Source: Hyphomicrobium_A sp963817485 (GTDB taxonomy: Bacteria; Pseudomonadota; Alphaproteobacteria; Rhizobiales; Hyphomicrobiaceae). From it: a stretch of 64,000 nucleotides of DNA. Below the pieces are notes generated by a model that was given only the letters and a program-made list of their open reading frames with translations, was not told the origin of the DNA and did no database searches. The translations under genes were made by a program, and so were the position numbers. This document shows positions 20,146 to 29,710 of this stretch, one piece after another (position 1 is the stretch's first letter; each line of letters starts with the position of its first letter). Location of the stretch: NCBI GenBank assembly GCA_963817485.1, contig CAWFOR010000010.1, forward strand, positions 124,001 through 188,000, given 5' to 3'.

Positions 20146-20597
20146 TGCCCATGGCCGTCCGGGTGCAGCGGGAGGACTTCGACGTCGGCGCGGAGATCGC
20201 CGCTGTCACTACGGGCCGCGCAGATGTTGGCGCGGTCGTCACCTTCACGGGCCGGGTGCGCGGCGATGAGGGCGGCGTCGCCGCGATGACGCTCGAGCAC
20301 TATCCGGGCATGACGGAGGCAGAGCTCTCCCGCATCGAGGCGGAGGCGCAGTCGCGCTGGCCGCTGCAGGCGAGCCTCATCGTGCATCGCGTCGGCGAGC
20401 TGAAGCCGGGGGACAATATCGTGCTCGTCGTCACCGCGTCCGCGCACAGGCAGGCCGCGTTCGAGGCCGCGGGCTTTCTCATGGATTACCTCAAGACGCG
20501 CGCTCCCTTCTGGAAGAAGGAGACCGACGCGTCTGGAAACACCGTGTGGGTAGAGGCGCGCGAGGCCGATGAGCGCGCCGTGCGGCGGTGGTCCTAA
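20145..20597 (+). CDS. moaE: Molybdopterin synthase catalytic subunit
   Basis: Large subunit of molybdopterin synthase, converting cyclic pyranopterin monophosphate into molybdopterin with sulfur from MoaD. The 150-residue product shows the family pattern: GAVVTFTGRVRG, LEHYPGMTEAEL, HRVGELKPGDNIVLVVTASA, HRQAAFEAAGFLMDYLKTRA, and the catalytic Lys in PFWKKE. The start overlaps the moaD stop; a second ATG two codons later is possible. Confidence 0.95.
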   Translation: MPMAVRVQREDFDVGAEIAAVTTGRADVGAVVTFTGRVRGDEGGVAAMTLEHYPGMTEAELSRIEAEAQSRWPLQASLIVHRVGELKPGDNIVLVVTASAHRQAAFEAAGFLMDYLKTRAPFWKKETDASGNTVWVEAREADERAVRRWS

Positions 20598-20793
20598 GCG
20601 CCGGATTTCGCGCCTGGAAAGGGCGTGCATCCGCAACCCTTCGTTAGCAAACTATTAGGTCTTAGCGAAGTTTTAACGGTTGGGGGCGATAACCCTAACA
20701 ATGCCTGAAGGCGGACTGCAAAACGCCATCATCTCAGGCAACCTTGACCGTCACACCACTTGATTTGTACCGCGTAGACGGGGGTCAGACGTC

Positions 20794-22122
20794 ATGGTCT
20801 ACGGTTTACCGCGGCTCCTCGCCTGCGGGGTCATTCTTGCGCTCTCCTTAACGTGCGCGCAGGCGCCGCTGAGGGCCGAAACGCTTGCGACAGCCTCTGC
20901 CGCGAAGGAAAGCGCTCGTGTAGCCGCTCCCGGAACCCTCCAGGGCAATCATCAGCGCACTCGCTTCCTCATCGGGTTGCCGAAGACGGCGAATTTCGAG
21001 GTCTTCTCGCTCACCGGTCCCAACCGGGTTGTGATCGAGGTCGAGGAGACGAAGCTCCGTCTCCCCGCGCAGCCTACCGCAACGCCCGTCGGCCTCGTCA
21101 AATCGTTCCGCGCCGGCGAATCCGGCGTGAGCAAGACCCGCGTGATCCTAGAGGTCACCGAGCCGGTGATCGTATCGAGCACGCAGATCGAGAAGACTGC
21201 CGACGGCAAGGGCCAGCAGCTCGTCGTCGAGATCATGCCGTTCGGCCCGCTCAGCACGGCAAGCATCGACGAGGAGAGCCCGGCCGTCCACAGGGCCTCG
21301 ACCACCGCCATCGAGCCGCCGCCCTTTGCGCTGGGTGCGGCAGGGCTGCAGCCGCCGCTGCCGCGTCCCGCGGTGCCACCGGCAGTGCTGGCCGAGAAGG
21401 CGTTCAAGCCGATCATCGTGATCGACCCGGGCCACGGCGGTCACGATTCCGGTGCCGAGAAAAATGGCGCCGTGGAGAAGGACATCGTGCTGGCGTTCGG
21501 CAAGATCCTCGCCGACAAGCTTAAGGCGACCGGCCGCTTCAAAGTTCTGATGACCCGCGACACGGATGTGTTCGTTCCGCTCGATGAACGCGTCTCGTTC
21601 GCGGAGCGCAACAAGGCCAACCTCTTCATTGCCATCCATTGCGACTATGCCGACACCGGCTCGGTCGCCAACGGCGCCACCATCTACTCCCTGCGTGAAT
21701 CGCAGGCCGACAGCCTCCGGCGCTCCACCAAGGGCGAGATCTCGAGCAACATACTCTCGCGCGCGGAGGCCGAGATCGTGAAGCAGGTGAGCGACGACGT
21801 CGACGCGGTGAAGAGCATCCTCTCAGATCTTGCCGGGCGCGAGGTCGACGCCACCCACGACCGTACCAGCGTCTTTGCGCGCTCCGTCATCGAGGGCATG
21901 GGCGCAAGCACCGCGTTGCGCAACGAGCCAGACCAGACCGCCGGCTTCCGCGTGCTCAAGACCGCGCAGTTCCCCTCGGTCCTGATCGAGCTCGCCTATG
22001 TCACCAACAAGCAGGATGCCGAGAACCTGAAATCGGACATCTGGCGCGACAAGGTCTCGGACTCGATCATGACCGCAATCGACAAATATTTCAGCAGCCA
22101 GATGGCGCAGCTCCCGATGTGA
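20794..22122 (+). CDS. amiC: N-acetylmuramoyl-L-alanine amidase, AmiC type
   Basis: Periplasmic zinc amidase that cleaves the peptide from N-acetylmuramic acid during septal peptidoglycan splitting. The 442-residue product has a signal peptide (about residues 1-28, cleaved near LRAE), an AMIN domain (about 50-150, septum or peptidoglycan targeting) and an Amidase_3 catalytic domain (about 205-435). Zinc ligands and catalytic residues are in VIDPGHGGHDSGA, NGAVEKD, LFIAIHCDYAD and PSVLIELAYVTNKQDA. A regulatory helix insert follows the third ligand, as in E. coli AmiC. A terminator lies directly downstream. Confidence 0.93.
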   Translation: MVYGLPRLLACGVILALSLTCAQAPLRAETLATASAAKESARVAAPGTLQGNHQRTRFLIGLPKTANFEVFSLTGPNRVVIEVEETKLRLPAQPTATPVGLVKSFRAGESGVSKTRVILEVTEPVIVSSTQIEKTADGKGQQLVVEIMPFGPLSTASIDEESPAVHRASTTAIEPPPFALGAAGLQPPLPRPAVPPAVLAEKAFKPIIVIDPGHGGHDSGAEKNGAVEKDIVLAFGKILADKLKATGRFKVLMTRDTDVFVPLDERVSFAERNKANLFIAIHCDYADTGSVANGATIYSLRESQADSLRRSTKGEISSNILSRAEAEIVKQVSDDVDAVKSILSDLAGREVDATHDRTSVFARSVIEGMGASTALRNEPDQTAGFRVLKTAQFPSVLIELAYVTNKQDAENLKSDIWRDKVSDSIMTAIDKYFSSQMAQLPM

Positions 22123-22153
22123 TCGCAGCGGCAACGCACGGCGCGAAATAACG

Positions 22154-22186
22154 AAGGCCGGCCCCGCGGGACCGGCCTTTATTCTT
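22154..22186 (+). terminator. Rho-independent terminator after amiC
   Basis: AAGGCCGG and CCGGCCTT form the stem of a GC-rich hairpin at 22154-22179 followed by a T-rich TTTATTCTT, 31 bp after the amiC stop. Confidence 0.8.
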
Positions 22187-22887
22187 GTGGCCAGCTAAGG
22201 TCGCACCCCGGTGCCGGCTAGTGCCCCATTAAGCCATACACGGAGGATGCATTTGTTTTTGGCGCCACAGGAGAATTCCCTTCCGTTCCAATTCGGGCCG
22301 AAGCGAGAAGGCGACGCACGAACTTGAAGATACGGCGGAGAGAACCTTCGATCGATGAAGGCGCTTCAGCATTTGCCACTCCATCTTCCAGTGTGTGCCG
22401 CATCCGGGACCGGCTTGCTCCGGTCATCGCCATCACGCGTCGGCGGGCAGGCCGGGGCAGGCCCGGCTCGCTGACAATGGAGATCGGAGGTCGCAGGTGG
22501 ATGCGGTGGTCGAGGACAGGGCTTGTCGGAAGTCGGCAGTGATAGCCGTCAGACGCTCCCTCGGGCGGCCCTATCCATGCCCGCCACGCGTCCGACCGGC
22601 CAATAGCGCCAGTCGCTTGATAGTCCTGGCTCAGAGACAAGGGCTTTGGGCCCTCCCTTCTCTGACGCGCACTAAACCCGGGCTCCAGAGCAGGGAGCAC
22701 GAGCAGGGGCCGACCCCTCACGCGGCGGAGAGTAAGCAATTCGTCCACAGTTCGAGATGCGGGTCGCCAAAATTTTTATTGCGTCGCGGCGCGGTTCCCG
22801 TCGGGCACGAGCTTACGCGCTGCGTCTTGTCTATTCTGGCGCATACTGCAGTTTGATCGGATCAGACTTCAGGAGGCCCGAGCCCGC
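22187..22887. other. 701-bp region without a recognised gene
   Basis: Between the amiC terminator and the next gene no known protein family, tRNA or palindromic operator was found. Two overlapping open frames exist: a minus-strand frame of 176 codons (22218-22748) and a plus-strand frame of 153 codons (22395-22856). Both are rich in Arg, Pro and Ser, as expected for out-of-frame reading of GC-rich DNA, and neither has a convincing ribosome site. A promoter for the following gene should lie near 22800-22860. Confidence 0.4.
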
Positions 22888-24231
22888 ATGCCGCGACGTC
22901 CACTAATTGCTCTAGGCCTTCTGCTGCTCGCCTACTCCCCCGCGACCGCGTGCGGCGGGCAGTCGGTCTACCTCGAAGGGGCGTTCAAGACCGGCGAGAT
23001 GGGCTGGGGCGACGCGGACGCGCAATTCCAGGTTTCGGGAAGCGAGGTGAGGTTTGCGCCGCAGCCGGGCACGCAGACCGCGCGCTGGGACGCAAGCCTG
23101 TCCGTTAGTGATGCGGACGCGTGCGTGACACTGACCATGCCGGCCAACATCGCCGATACCTCGCGCACTTATGGAGGTCTGCTGTTCTGGGTCACCGGCA
23201 AGGACGATTTCTACGAGTTCGTGGTCGCGCCGAACGGGTTCTTCTCGATCGCGCGCAAGGTGCGCGGCGGGCTCGTCACCGTCCCGCCGATCCCATGGAC
23301 CAAGACGGAGGCCCTAAAGCTCGGCGCGGGCGCGAAGAACACCCTGCGGCTCATGCTCGAGGGGCAAATCGTGACGGCGAGCATCAACGGCGCGGAGGTT
23401 GCACGCTTGCGCGCACAGGCTCCCGGCGTTCCGAGCCATATCGGTCTTGTTGCGGCGTCCGCGCCCGATGTGACCAACAGCTGGCAGCTTTCCGATCTGA
23501 AGATCACCAATGTGCCGGCTTCGCTTGCCGGCCCGCAACCCGCGGCCGCGGATGTTGCCGCCGGCGCGGCAAAGCCGCCCGCCGACTGCGGTACGGGCAA
23601 GGCGCTGTTGGAGGACACCTTCACGGTCCACGATCCGGCTTGGGGTCCGAAGGACGACCGGCTCGCGATAGCTGCAGGGGAGGCGGTGCTCAGCCCGGCG
23701 CCCGGCACGCGCACGCTCCGCTGGAACCGCGCATTCGTGTTCGACGACGTGGACGCCTGCGCCACGACGCAGCTCACGTCCTACACGTCCGATCCGATCA
23801 CCAGCTACGCCGGCTTGATGTTTTGGGTGAAGGACGACCGCAATTTCTATCAGGCCGTCATCACCGAGAGCGGCCACTTCACGGTCGCTCGCGTCGTCGA
23901 CGGCAAGGTACAGCAGAAGCGGCCGGTCGCCTGGACCGATCTCGATGTCGCCAAGACAAGATCGAAGGACAAGAACACACTCCGGGTCGCCACCAAAGGT
24001 GACCGCGTGGTGATCTCGGTCAACGGCAGGCAGGTTGCGAAATTCACCGGCGATCGGCCGAAGGGGGGAAGCTACGTCGGCGTGCTTGCGGCCTCCTCAC
24101 CCGGAAAGGCGGGCGACACCTGGTCGATCACCGGTTTCAAGGTGGCGGAGCCGCAGGCATCAAGCCAAGCAACAAGCGATGACGGCGATGGCACTACGCC
24201 GCCGCCGTCGCGATCTCGTCGCAAACGATAG
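22888..24231 (+). CDS. Secreted protein with two tandem LamG/DUF1080-like domains
   Basis: A 447-residue protein with a signal peptide (about residues 1-21, cleaved near ATA-CGG). The mature part holds two copies of a domain of about 180 residues (about 22-212 and 230-425). Both copies contain a GW/WG opening (GEMGWGDADAQ, HDPAWGPKDD), a WD/WN strand (TARWDASL, TLRWNRAF), a Cys in a DACVTL/DACATT strand, YGGLLFWV against YAGLMFWV, and a WxxT/WxI ending. The fold resembles concanavalin-like carbohydrate-binding modules. A ligand cannot be named. The ATG follows AGGAGG. Confidence 0.72.
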   Translation: MPRRPLIALGLLLLAYSPATACGGQSVYLEGAFKTGEMGWGDADAQFQVSGSEVRFAPQPGTQTARWDASLSVSDADACVTLTMPANIADTSRTYGGLLFWVTGKDDFYEFVVAPNGFFSIARKVRGGLVTVPPIPWTKTEALKLGAGAKNTLRLMLEGQIVTASINGAEVARLRAQAPGVPSHIGLVAASAPDVTNSWQLSDLKITNVPASLAGPQPAAADVAAGAAKPPADCGTGKALLEDTFTVHDPAWGPKDDRLAIAAGEAVLSPAPGTRTLRWNRAFVFDDVDACATTQLTSYTSDPITSYAGLMFWVKDDRNFYQAVITESGHFTVARVVDGKVQQKRPVAWTDLDVAKTRSKDKNTLRVATKGDRVVISVNGRQVAKFTGDRPKGGSYVGVLAASSPGKAGDTWSITGFKVAEPQASSQATSDDGDGTTPPPSRSRRKR

Positions 24232-24232
24232 G

Positions 24233-25111
24233 TTAGTGGACCTCGGCGACCTTGGCGGCATCCTGCACCGCCTTCTGCACCTTCTCGAACGCGCGCACCT
24301 CGATCTGGCGGATGCGCTCGCGCGACACGCCGAACTCGCTCGACAGGTCCTCCAGCGTCGCCGGATTGTCCGTCAGTCTACGCGCCTCGAAGATGCGCCG
24401 CTCGCGGTCATTCAGCGAGGAGAGGGCGCTCGAGAGGTAGCCTTTGCGCTGATCGAGCTCCTGCGTCTCGCCAAGCGTGTCCTCCTGGCTTGGCGCGTCG
24501 TCAACGAGCCAGTCCTGCCATTCGCCGGCCTCGCTGTCGGCGCGCACGGGCGCGTTGAGCGATGTGTCGCCGGCGAGCCGGCGGTTCATCGATACGACAT
24601 CGCTCTCGGCCACGCCGAAACGGTGCGCGATCGTCTTCACCTGATCGGGGCGCAGGTCACCCTCGTCCAGCGCCTGCAATTGGCTCTTTGCCCGCCGCAG
24701 GTTGAAGAACAGCTTCTTCTGTGCGGCTGTGGTGCCCATCTTCACGAGGCTCCACGAGCGCAGGATGTATTCCTGGATCGAGGCGCGGATCCACCACATG
24801 GCGTAAGTGGCGAGGCGGAAGCCCTTGTCGGGGTCGAAGCGCTTCACGGCCTGCATGAGGCCGACGTTGCCCTCGGAGACGACCTCGCCGATCGGTAGGC
24901 CGTAGCCGCGATACCCCATGGCGATGCGCGCGACGAGACGCAGATGCGACGTCACCAGCTTCTCGGCTGCGTCTTGATCGGCATGCTCCTGCCAACGCTT
25001 GGCGAGCATGAACTCCTCGCCCGGCTCCAGCATGGGGAACTTGCGGATTTCTTGCATATAGCGCGACAGGCCCATTGAGCCTTGCGCAATCGTCGGAAGT
25101 TTTGTCGCCAT
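24233..25111 (-). CDS. rpoH: RNA polymerase sigma-32 factor (heat shock)
   Basis: Alternative sigma factor that directs RNA polymerase to heat-shock promoters. The product of about 292 residues has region 1.2/2.1 (LSRYMQEIRKFPML), region 2.2-2.4 (SEGNVGLMQAVKRFDPDKGF, then RLATYAMWWIRASIQEYIL), the RpoH-box-like segment around KMGTTAAQKKLFFNLRRAKS (region C that binds chaperones and FtsH), and region 4.2 helix-turn-helix (LEDLSSEFGVSRERIRQIE). The ATG at 25111 was preferred to a TTG at 25129. It lies next to rluD on the same strand, as is common in this group. The stop is 2 bp from the convergent secreted-protein gene. Confidence 0.96.
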   Translation of the reverse strand: MATKLPTIAQGSMGLSRYMQEIRKFPMLEPGEEFMLAKRWQEHADQDAAEKLVTSHLRLVARIAMGYRGYGLPIGEVVSEGNVGLMQAVKRFDPDKGFRLATYAMWWIRASIQEYILRSWSLVKMGTTAAQKKLFFNLRRAKSQLQALDEGDLRPDQVKTIAHRFGVAESDVVSMNRRLAGDTSLNAPVRADSEAGEWQDWLVDDAPSQEDTLGETQELDQRKGYLSSALSSLNDRERRIFEARRLTDNPATLEDLSSEFGVSRERIRQIEVRAFEKVQKAVQDAAKVAEVH

Positions 25112-25546
25112 GATCTTACCAGCCGCCAAGACCGGCCCGCACAGGCCGGAAATGGTCCCTCAAATCCCTGTACCGCGGACGAGCCGCGTGCGGATGTGCG
25201 GAGCACAGGACCCCCCGCCATCCTCCTAAACGCCCGAACCTACTCAGTTCCGTTCCTGACCGCCCAGCTCGGGTTTCCTGTGCTACCTATACGTTATAGC
25301 CATCCTGATTGTTGCACCCGACCTATGACCCATGGGCAAATCAGTGCTGCCGCTGCGGAGTGCCCGCGCAAGCGCTGCGGCACGCCAACTTTGCCGAAAA
25401 AGCCATCGAATTCAGGGAATAAGCCCTCGATTGCGCCCGGTCGTCTCCCCCTCTAGGCCATGGCGGCAATACGGGTAAATAGGGTGGCGGGACCAATTGT
25501 CCAACGGCGGTAACACCCGCTTTCGCAACCCGCGTGCTTTTTCCGC
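25112..25546. other. Intergenic region upstream of rpoH
   Basis: These 435 bases lie between rluD and rpoH, both on the minus strand, and must contain the rpoH promoter. The clearest element is an inverted repeat CTATA-CGT-TATAG at 25287-25299, which also offers a TATAAC-like -10 on the minus strand, but no good -35 was found. No coding or RNA gene was recognised. Confidence 0.4.
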
Positions 25547-26557
25547 TTAATGCGCCGGATCGAACGCTTCGAGCACGCGGGCAAGGTCGTCGGGCAGGGG
25601 GCTCTCGAAGTGCAGCTTCTTGTGAGACCGTGGATGCTCGAAGCCGAGCTCGGCCGCATGCAGGGCTTGCCGCTTCAAATCCATCACGGCAGTGCGCGCC
25701 GGCTCGGGCAGCGTCTCCGCCTTGGCCTTGAAGCCGCTGGCGTAGACGGGATCCCCCACGACGGGATGGCCGATGTGGGCAAGGTGCACGCGGATCTGGT
25801 GCGTGCGGCCGGTCTCGAGGCGCAGGCGCAGGAGCGAGATCGGGGCGGCGCCGCGCGGTGCAAATGTCTTCACAACCTCGTAGTGCGTCACGGCGTGGCG
25901 GCCGGAGGTGCCCTTCGCGACGGCAATCCTGGTGCGGTTCGCCTGGCTGCGCGCGAGCCGCGCTTCGATCTTGCCGCGCGGGCGCAAAGGCTTCCCCCAC
26001 ACAAGTGCCAGGTAGGTACGCTGCAAGCGGCCGTCCGCCCCGTGTGCAGCGAACTGCTCGGCAAGCCCTGCATGCGCCGCGTCCGTCTTGGCGACCACCA
26101 GAAGCCCCGAGGTGCCCTTGTCCAGCCGGTGCACGATGCCCGGCCGCTTGACGCCGCCGATGCCGGACAGGCTGTCGCCGCAGTGGGCGATGAGCGCGTT
26201 GACGAGCGTTCCTGAAGCGTGCCCGGCAGCGGGATGCACGACGAGTTGCGCCGGCTTGTCGATCACGATGAGGGAAGCGTCCTCGTAGGCGACCTTAAGC
26301 GCGATCTTCTCCGGTGCGGGTGCAGCTGGCTGCGGCTCGGGCACGACGATCGCGTAGTCCTCACCGGGTTTGACCCGGTGTGCTCCGTCTTTTATTGTTG
26401 TGTTCTGTGTATCCGTTACATGCCCCGAACGCAGGAGGGCTTGCACCGCCGCACGGCTCATGTCGGGCAGGCGCTCGGTCAGAAACTTGTCGAGGCGCTT
26501 GCCGGCTTCGTCCGGCGTCACCGCAAACCTGTGTGGATGTTGGCGTCGTGCTGACAT
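25547..26557 (-). CDS. rluD: Ribosomal large subunit pseudouridine synthase, RluA/RluD family
   Basis: Converts specific uridines of 23S rRNA (helix 69 for RluD) to pseudouridine. The 336-residue product has an N-terminal S4 RNA-binding domain (RLDKFLTERLPDMSRAAVQA) and the catalytic domain with the signature GIVHRLDKGTSGLLVVAKT containing the catalytic Asp, followed by RTYLALVWG, SGRHAVTHYEV and TGRTHQIRVHLAHIGHP. The ATG at 26557 was preferred over a GTG at 26578. The neighbourhood with rpoH and a DUF6476-like gene is typical. Assignment to RluD over RluC rests on context and the S4 domain. Confidence 0.9.
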   Translation of the reverse strand: MSARRQHPHRFAVTPDEAGKRLDKFLTERLPDMSRAAVQALLRSGHVTDTQNTTIKDGAHRVKPGEDYAIVVPEPQPAAPAPEKIALKVAYEDASLIVIDKPAQLVVHPAAGHASGTLVNALIAHCGDSLSGIGGVKRPGIVHRLDKGTSGLLVVAKTDAAHAGLAEQFAAHGADGRLQRTYLALVWGKPLRPRGKIEARLARSQANRTRIAVAKGTSGRHAVTHYEVVKTFAPRGAAPISLLRLRLETGRTHQIRVHLAHIGHPVVGDPVYASGFKAKAETLPEPARTAVMDLKRQALHAAELGFEHPRSHKKLHFESPLPDDLARVLEAFDPAH

Positions 26558-26594
26558 CGGAGTCCGCGGACATCTCACTCAAGAGGGGACTTTC

Positions 26595-27008
26595 ATGCAG
26601 GCCTCCGATGTAGCTGCGGCTCCCGCATCCGGCGCTGCCGGGATCGACGCCGATGCCTCGCCGGATCAGCGGGTGCAGCGCGTCCTAAAGTTCATCGTCG
26701 TGACGCTGGCCGTACTCCTGTTCGCAGGGCTGCTGGTCGCCGTCGCGCGCGTCATCTATCTCGCTTCGGCCCCCGTGGCGCAACCGGCGACTTCGGCGCT
26801 GACGCCCGCCGCGCCCATGCCGGCAATCCGACCCGAGCAGAGCGTCGCGCTTCCCGCAGGCGCGCAGGTGCGCTCGGTTTCGCTTTCCGGGAACCGGCTC
26901 GCGGTGCACTACGACGTCGGCTCGGCGTCGGGTATCGCCGTCCTCGACCTGCAGACAGGGCGGTTGGTCACCAACGTCGCAATCGAGGCAAAGCCTGCGG
27001 GCCGGTAG
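26595..27008 (+). CDS. DUF6476-like membrane protein
   Basis: A 137-residue product with one transmembrane helix (about residues 33-58, VLKFIVVTLAVLLFAGLLVA) and a C-terminal beta-rich domain (SVALPAGAQVRSVSLSGNRL ... IAVLDLQTGRLV) that resembles a fragment of a beta-propeller blade. Proteins of this size and pattern sit divergently beside rluD in many Hyphomicrobiales. Function unknown. The ATG has a strong GAGGGGA ribosome site and lies 37 bp from the divergent rluD start. Confidence 0.7.
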   Translation: MQASDVAAAPASGAAGIDADASPDQRVQRVLKFIVVTLAVLLFAGLLVAVARVIYLASAPVAQPATSALTPAAPMPAIRPEQSVALPAGAQVRSVSLSGNRLAVHYDVGSASGIAVLDLQTGRLVTNVAIEAKPAGR

Positions 27009-27082
27009 GGATCGGGGGCGGCTCCCGTGCTGGATAAATCGGCATGCGCGGTTGACGCCGGGACTGCGCGCAGAAGAAACGC

Positions 27083-27112
27083 TTGATTGGAGGCCCCCGC
27101 CTCACATATAGG
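27083..27112 (+). promoter_or_regulatory. Promoter of tRNA-Glu
   Basis: TTGATT (27083-27088) and TATAGG (27107-27112) are separated by 18 bases and end 14 bp before the tRNA 5' end, a normal layout for a short tRNA transcript. Confidence 0.55.
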
Positions 27113-27126
27113 TTCGCGTCAGCGCT

Positions 27127-27202
27127 GTCCCGTTCGTCTAGTGGCCTAGGACACCAGCCTCTCACGTTGGGAACAGGGGTTCGAGTTCCCTACGGGGCGC
27201 CA
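27127..27202 (+). tRNA. tRNA-Glu (anticodon CUC), CCA encoded
   Basis: A full cloverleaf can be drawn: acceptor arms GTCCCGT and ACGGGGC (one G-U pair), a D arm with GGCCTAGG, an anticodon stem CCAGC/GTTGG around loop CTCTCAC giving anticodon CTC, and a T arm with GGTTCGAG. The discriminator is G and CCA is encoded at 27200-27202. The 3' half of the gene is the likely attachment site of the element whose integrase follows about 100 bp downstream. Confidence 0.95.
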
Positions 27203-27299
27203 GCACACGCTTAAAGCGCTGATCCTGCTCAACTTATTGATTGCGCAGCGGTTTCTCAACCCTCCTCTGTTACACGCAACTGTTACACAGGAGGGCGAC

Positions 27300-28980
27300 T
27301 TGTCGCCGCTTCGCATGCCGCGTCCTACCCGCCGTAGGGGCACCGACTGCTTCTGGTTTCGTCGCCGCGTCCGTCAGGACGAGGGGCAGTTTGTGCTGGG
27401 ACGGGCCTTGGTCGTGCACTTCGCCGCGACGCTCAATGACAAAGCCTATTCGACCCACGTGGAGAAGATCGGCAACGAGATCAACTTCTCGCTGCGGACA
27501 CGCGACCGAGCCACCGCCGAAGCGCGACATGGGCTCGCGATGGCTCACATCCGCAGCTACTTCGCGGCTCTCAAAGCGGGGCAGCGGCAGCTGACGCAAA
27601 AGCAGATCGTGGCGCTGAGCGGCGAAATCTACTGCCTCTTCGTCGATCGGTTCAAAGAAAACCCCGGCGTTCCTGAGACATGGGCAGCAGTCAAAGCGGT
27701 GAACAGAGCTGCGCGCGAGGGGCGCCTGCTCCCGAGGATGACGAGCCTAAAGCCGACCGAAGTCGCCGATGCTCGAGAGATCGTCTCCGATCTTTTTCCT
27801 GATCTCACGGCCGGCATTAACGCTCTTGCGCGCACCGTGACCGACGAAGAATGTCTTAGACAAATGGAAGAGCGGTTTGGCTTCCTGGCTGATTGGGTAC
27901 TCGCTCAACACGGGATCATCACAGACGCAAAGAGTCGTGCTGCGCTTTTGCATCATGTCGATCTCGCCTCCACCGACGCATTTTGGTTTCTCAAGCGGGC
28001 CGCGAAGGGTGACTACTACGCCCGACAAAAATGCTGATCGCTTTCCCCCGCTACAACTTGGAACGGGACCAAACCTCACCTGGGGCACCCTCTTCGCAGC
28101 CTGGGAAGCGGTGCACGCAGCGAAGCAAGGGCCCGAGAGCATTCGCAAGCAATGGCGTTCGATACTCGATAACTTCGCTGCATTTGCGCGCGAGCGGGGA
28201 AAGACCGATCCGAGTGAAATAGTGAGCTCAGACGTACGCGCTTGGCGAGACCTCCTTCTGCAGGGAAAGCGCAGTCCCGTCACTGTGCAAGATTCATACT
28301 TGGCGGCACTCCGGAGAATTTATGCAGTCGCGGTCAGCGAAGAGCTTTTGGGGTCCAACCCCGTAGTGAGCGTGCGCGTCGAGAACGCCAGACGCAGGTC
28401 GCGAAAAATGCGTGGCTTCACTCAATTGGAAGCGGCAGCGATCTTAGATGCCGCGAGCCGAGAGGCTTGCCCCCTAAGGCGCTGGGCGCCGTGGTTGACT
28501 GCGTTCACGGGCAGCCGGGTGCAGGAGATCATCTCGCTCGAATGCAAGGACATACGGTTGGTGGACGATACGTGGTGTATTCGTGTCGAGAAGGCGAAAA
28601 CCCGCGCGAGTGAACGCACTGTTCCGGTCCATCCAGCTATTATCAGACAAGGCTTTCTTGACCACGTCCAGGAGCAGGGCGCCGGGCGATTGTTCGGTGA
28701 GGAAGGAGCATCCAACAGAGCGCTTATCAAGCGACTGCGGCGATGGCTTCACAGCATCAAGGGGCTCGAGCTCGGGCGCGAACACAACATAGACCCTAAC
28801 CACGGCTGGCGTCACTGGTTCAAGACCGTCGCTCGTGAAGCTGGCGTGGAAGACAGCGTGATAGATGCTATTGTTGGCCACGCCCCCGCGTCTGTCGGTG
28901 GCCGCTATGGTTCGGTCACTGTGCTTACGATGGCTGCGGCCCTCGAAAAAATTCCCCTTCCACAGTTAAAGAGTAGATGA
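27300..28980 (+). CDS. Tyrosine-type site-specific integrase (one frameshift as given)
   Basis: Phage or island integrase that recombines attachment sites. The N-terminal part resembles the DUF6538-type arm-binding region (GTDCFWFRRRVRQDEGQFVL ... YSTHVEKIG); a SAM-like core-binding domain follows (SILDNFAAFARERGKTDPSE), then the catalytic domain with Arg in LTAFTGSRVQEIISLECKDI, the HxxR-type segment HGWRHWFKTVAREAG and GHAPASVGGRYGSV, where the nucleophile Tyr stands. The frame changes near 28013, where one extra base separates KGDY from TPDKNADRF. The likely start is TTG at 27300 behind AGGAGGG, or ATG at 27315. It lies about 100 bp after tRNA-Glu, the usual arrangement for a genomic island. 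Confidence 0.85.
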
Positions 28981-29105
28981 AACCGGTTCGAGCCTCCGGA
29001 CTCGCACGTCCGCTTCGCAGGCGGAATCTGATCAAGCCGTAGACCAGCGACCTTCGGTGATTCAATTTCAGCCCCGGGTACTATTCACCTTAGCGACTGC
29101 GGTAA

Positions 29106-29710
29106 TCACCGCGATGCCGGCCCGAACCGGCACTCAACGCCGCCCAGGCTTGAGTACGGGCGACGGTTCGCGCTGCTTGGCGTCACCATGCCCGGGCACT
29201 CCAGATCCATCTGCATGAGCTCCATCGTGCTTTGCATGTTGCCAATCCGCAGCAACTGAGCCGTTGCGACCGCGCCGACGGCAGCGCCCACGAAAGGCAC
29301 GGCAGCGCTCGCCTGTGCCAAGCTAAAGGTGCCGCAACTGTCGAACTTCCTGGCATGGACCTGATAGGCCCTTAGGCGGAGCATAGCGTCCACATCCTTT
29401 GCCGGTTCCGGCAGTGACCAGAAGCGCCGCGGGTCGCTTCCCTTGTGGAGGACACGAATCTGCGCGCGATCGAAATCTGTGGGCCCGTGCCCGACGCCTG
29501 CGTCGATCATGTATTCGAACGCGGCGCCCGCGATCGCCATGCGGGCGCGCGGCTCATCGATGCTGGTGAGCACGATCGCGGGATCGTCTGGCTGCAGGTC
29601 GATATCGCCGTAGTTGCGGCGCTCGAGGAGCGACGTCTTCCAGCCAAGGCCCTCAAGCCAGCGCGCGGCCACGCGCGTTTTTCTGATGCCGATATCGTCG
29701 TTGGTCGTAA
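29106..29710 (-). pseudogene. ThiF/E1-like fragment
   Basis: A minus-strand frame of about 190 codons whose N-terminal part reads DDIGIRKTRVAARWLEGLGW, then AIVLTSIDEPRARMAIAGAA and FEYMIDAGVGHGPTDFDR. The order (helix with RKTRVAARWL, a strand ending in TSID, then R and a helix, then DAGVG) is that of the second half of a ThiF/E1 adenylyltransferase Rossmann fold. The N-terminal nucleotide loop is missing and reading continues upstream only in another frame, so this is a truncated or frameshifted remnant. The remaining C-terminal 80 residues include an Ala/Val-rich hydrophobic stretch. The family assignment is tentative. Confidence 0.35.

Noticed and set aside
28984..29050. GGTTCGAGCCTCCGGACTCGC, resembling a tRNA T arm or att duplicate after the integrase
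   Set aside because: No acceptor stem, anticodon arm or match to the tRNA-Glu 3' end could be drawn.
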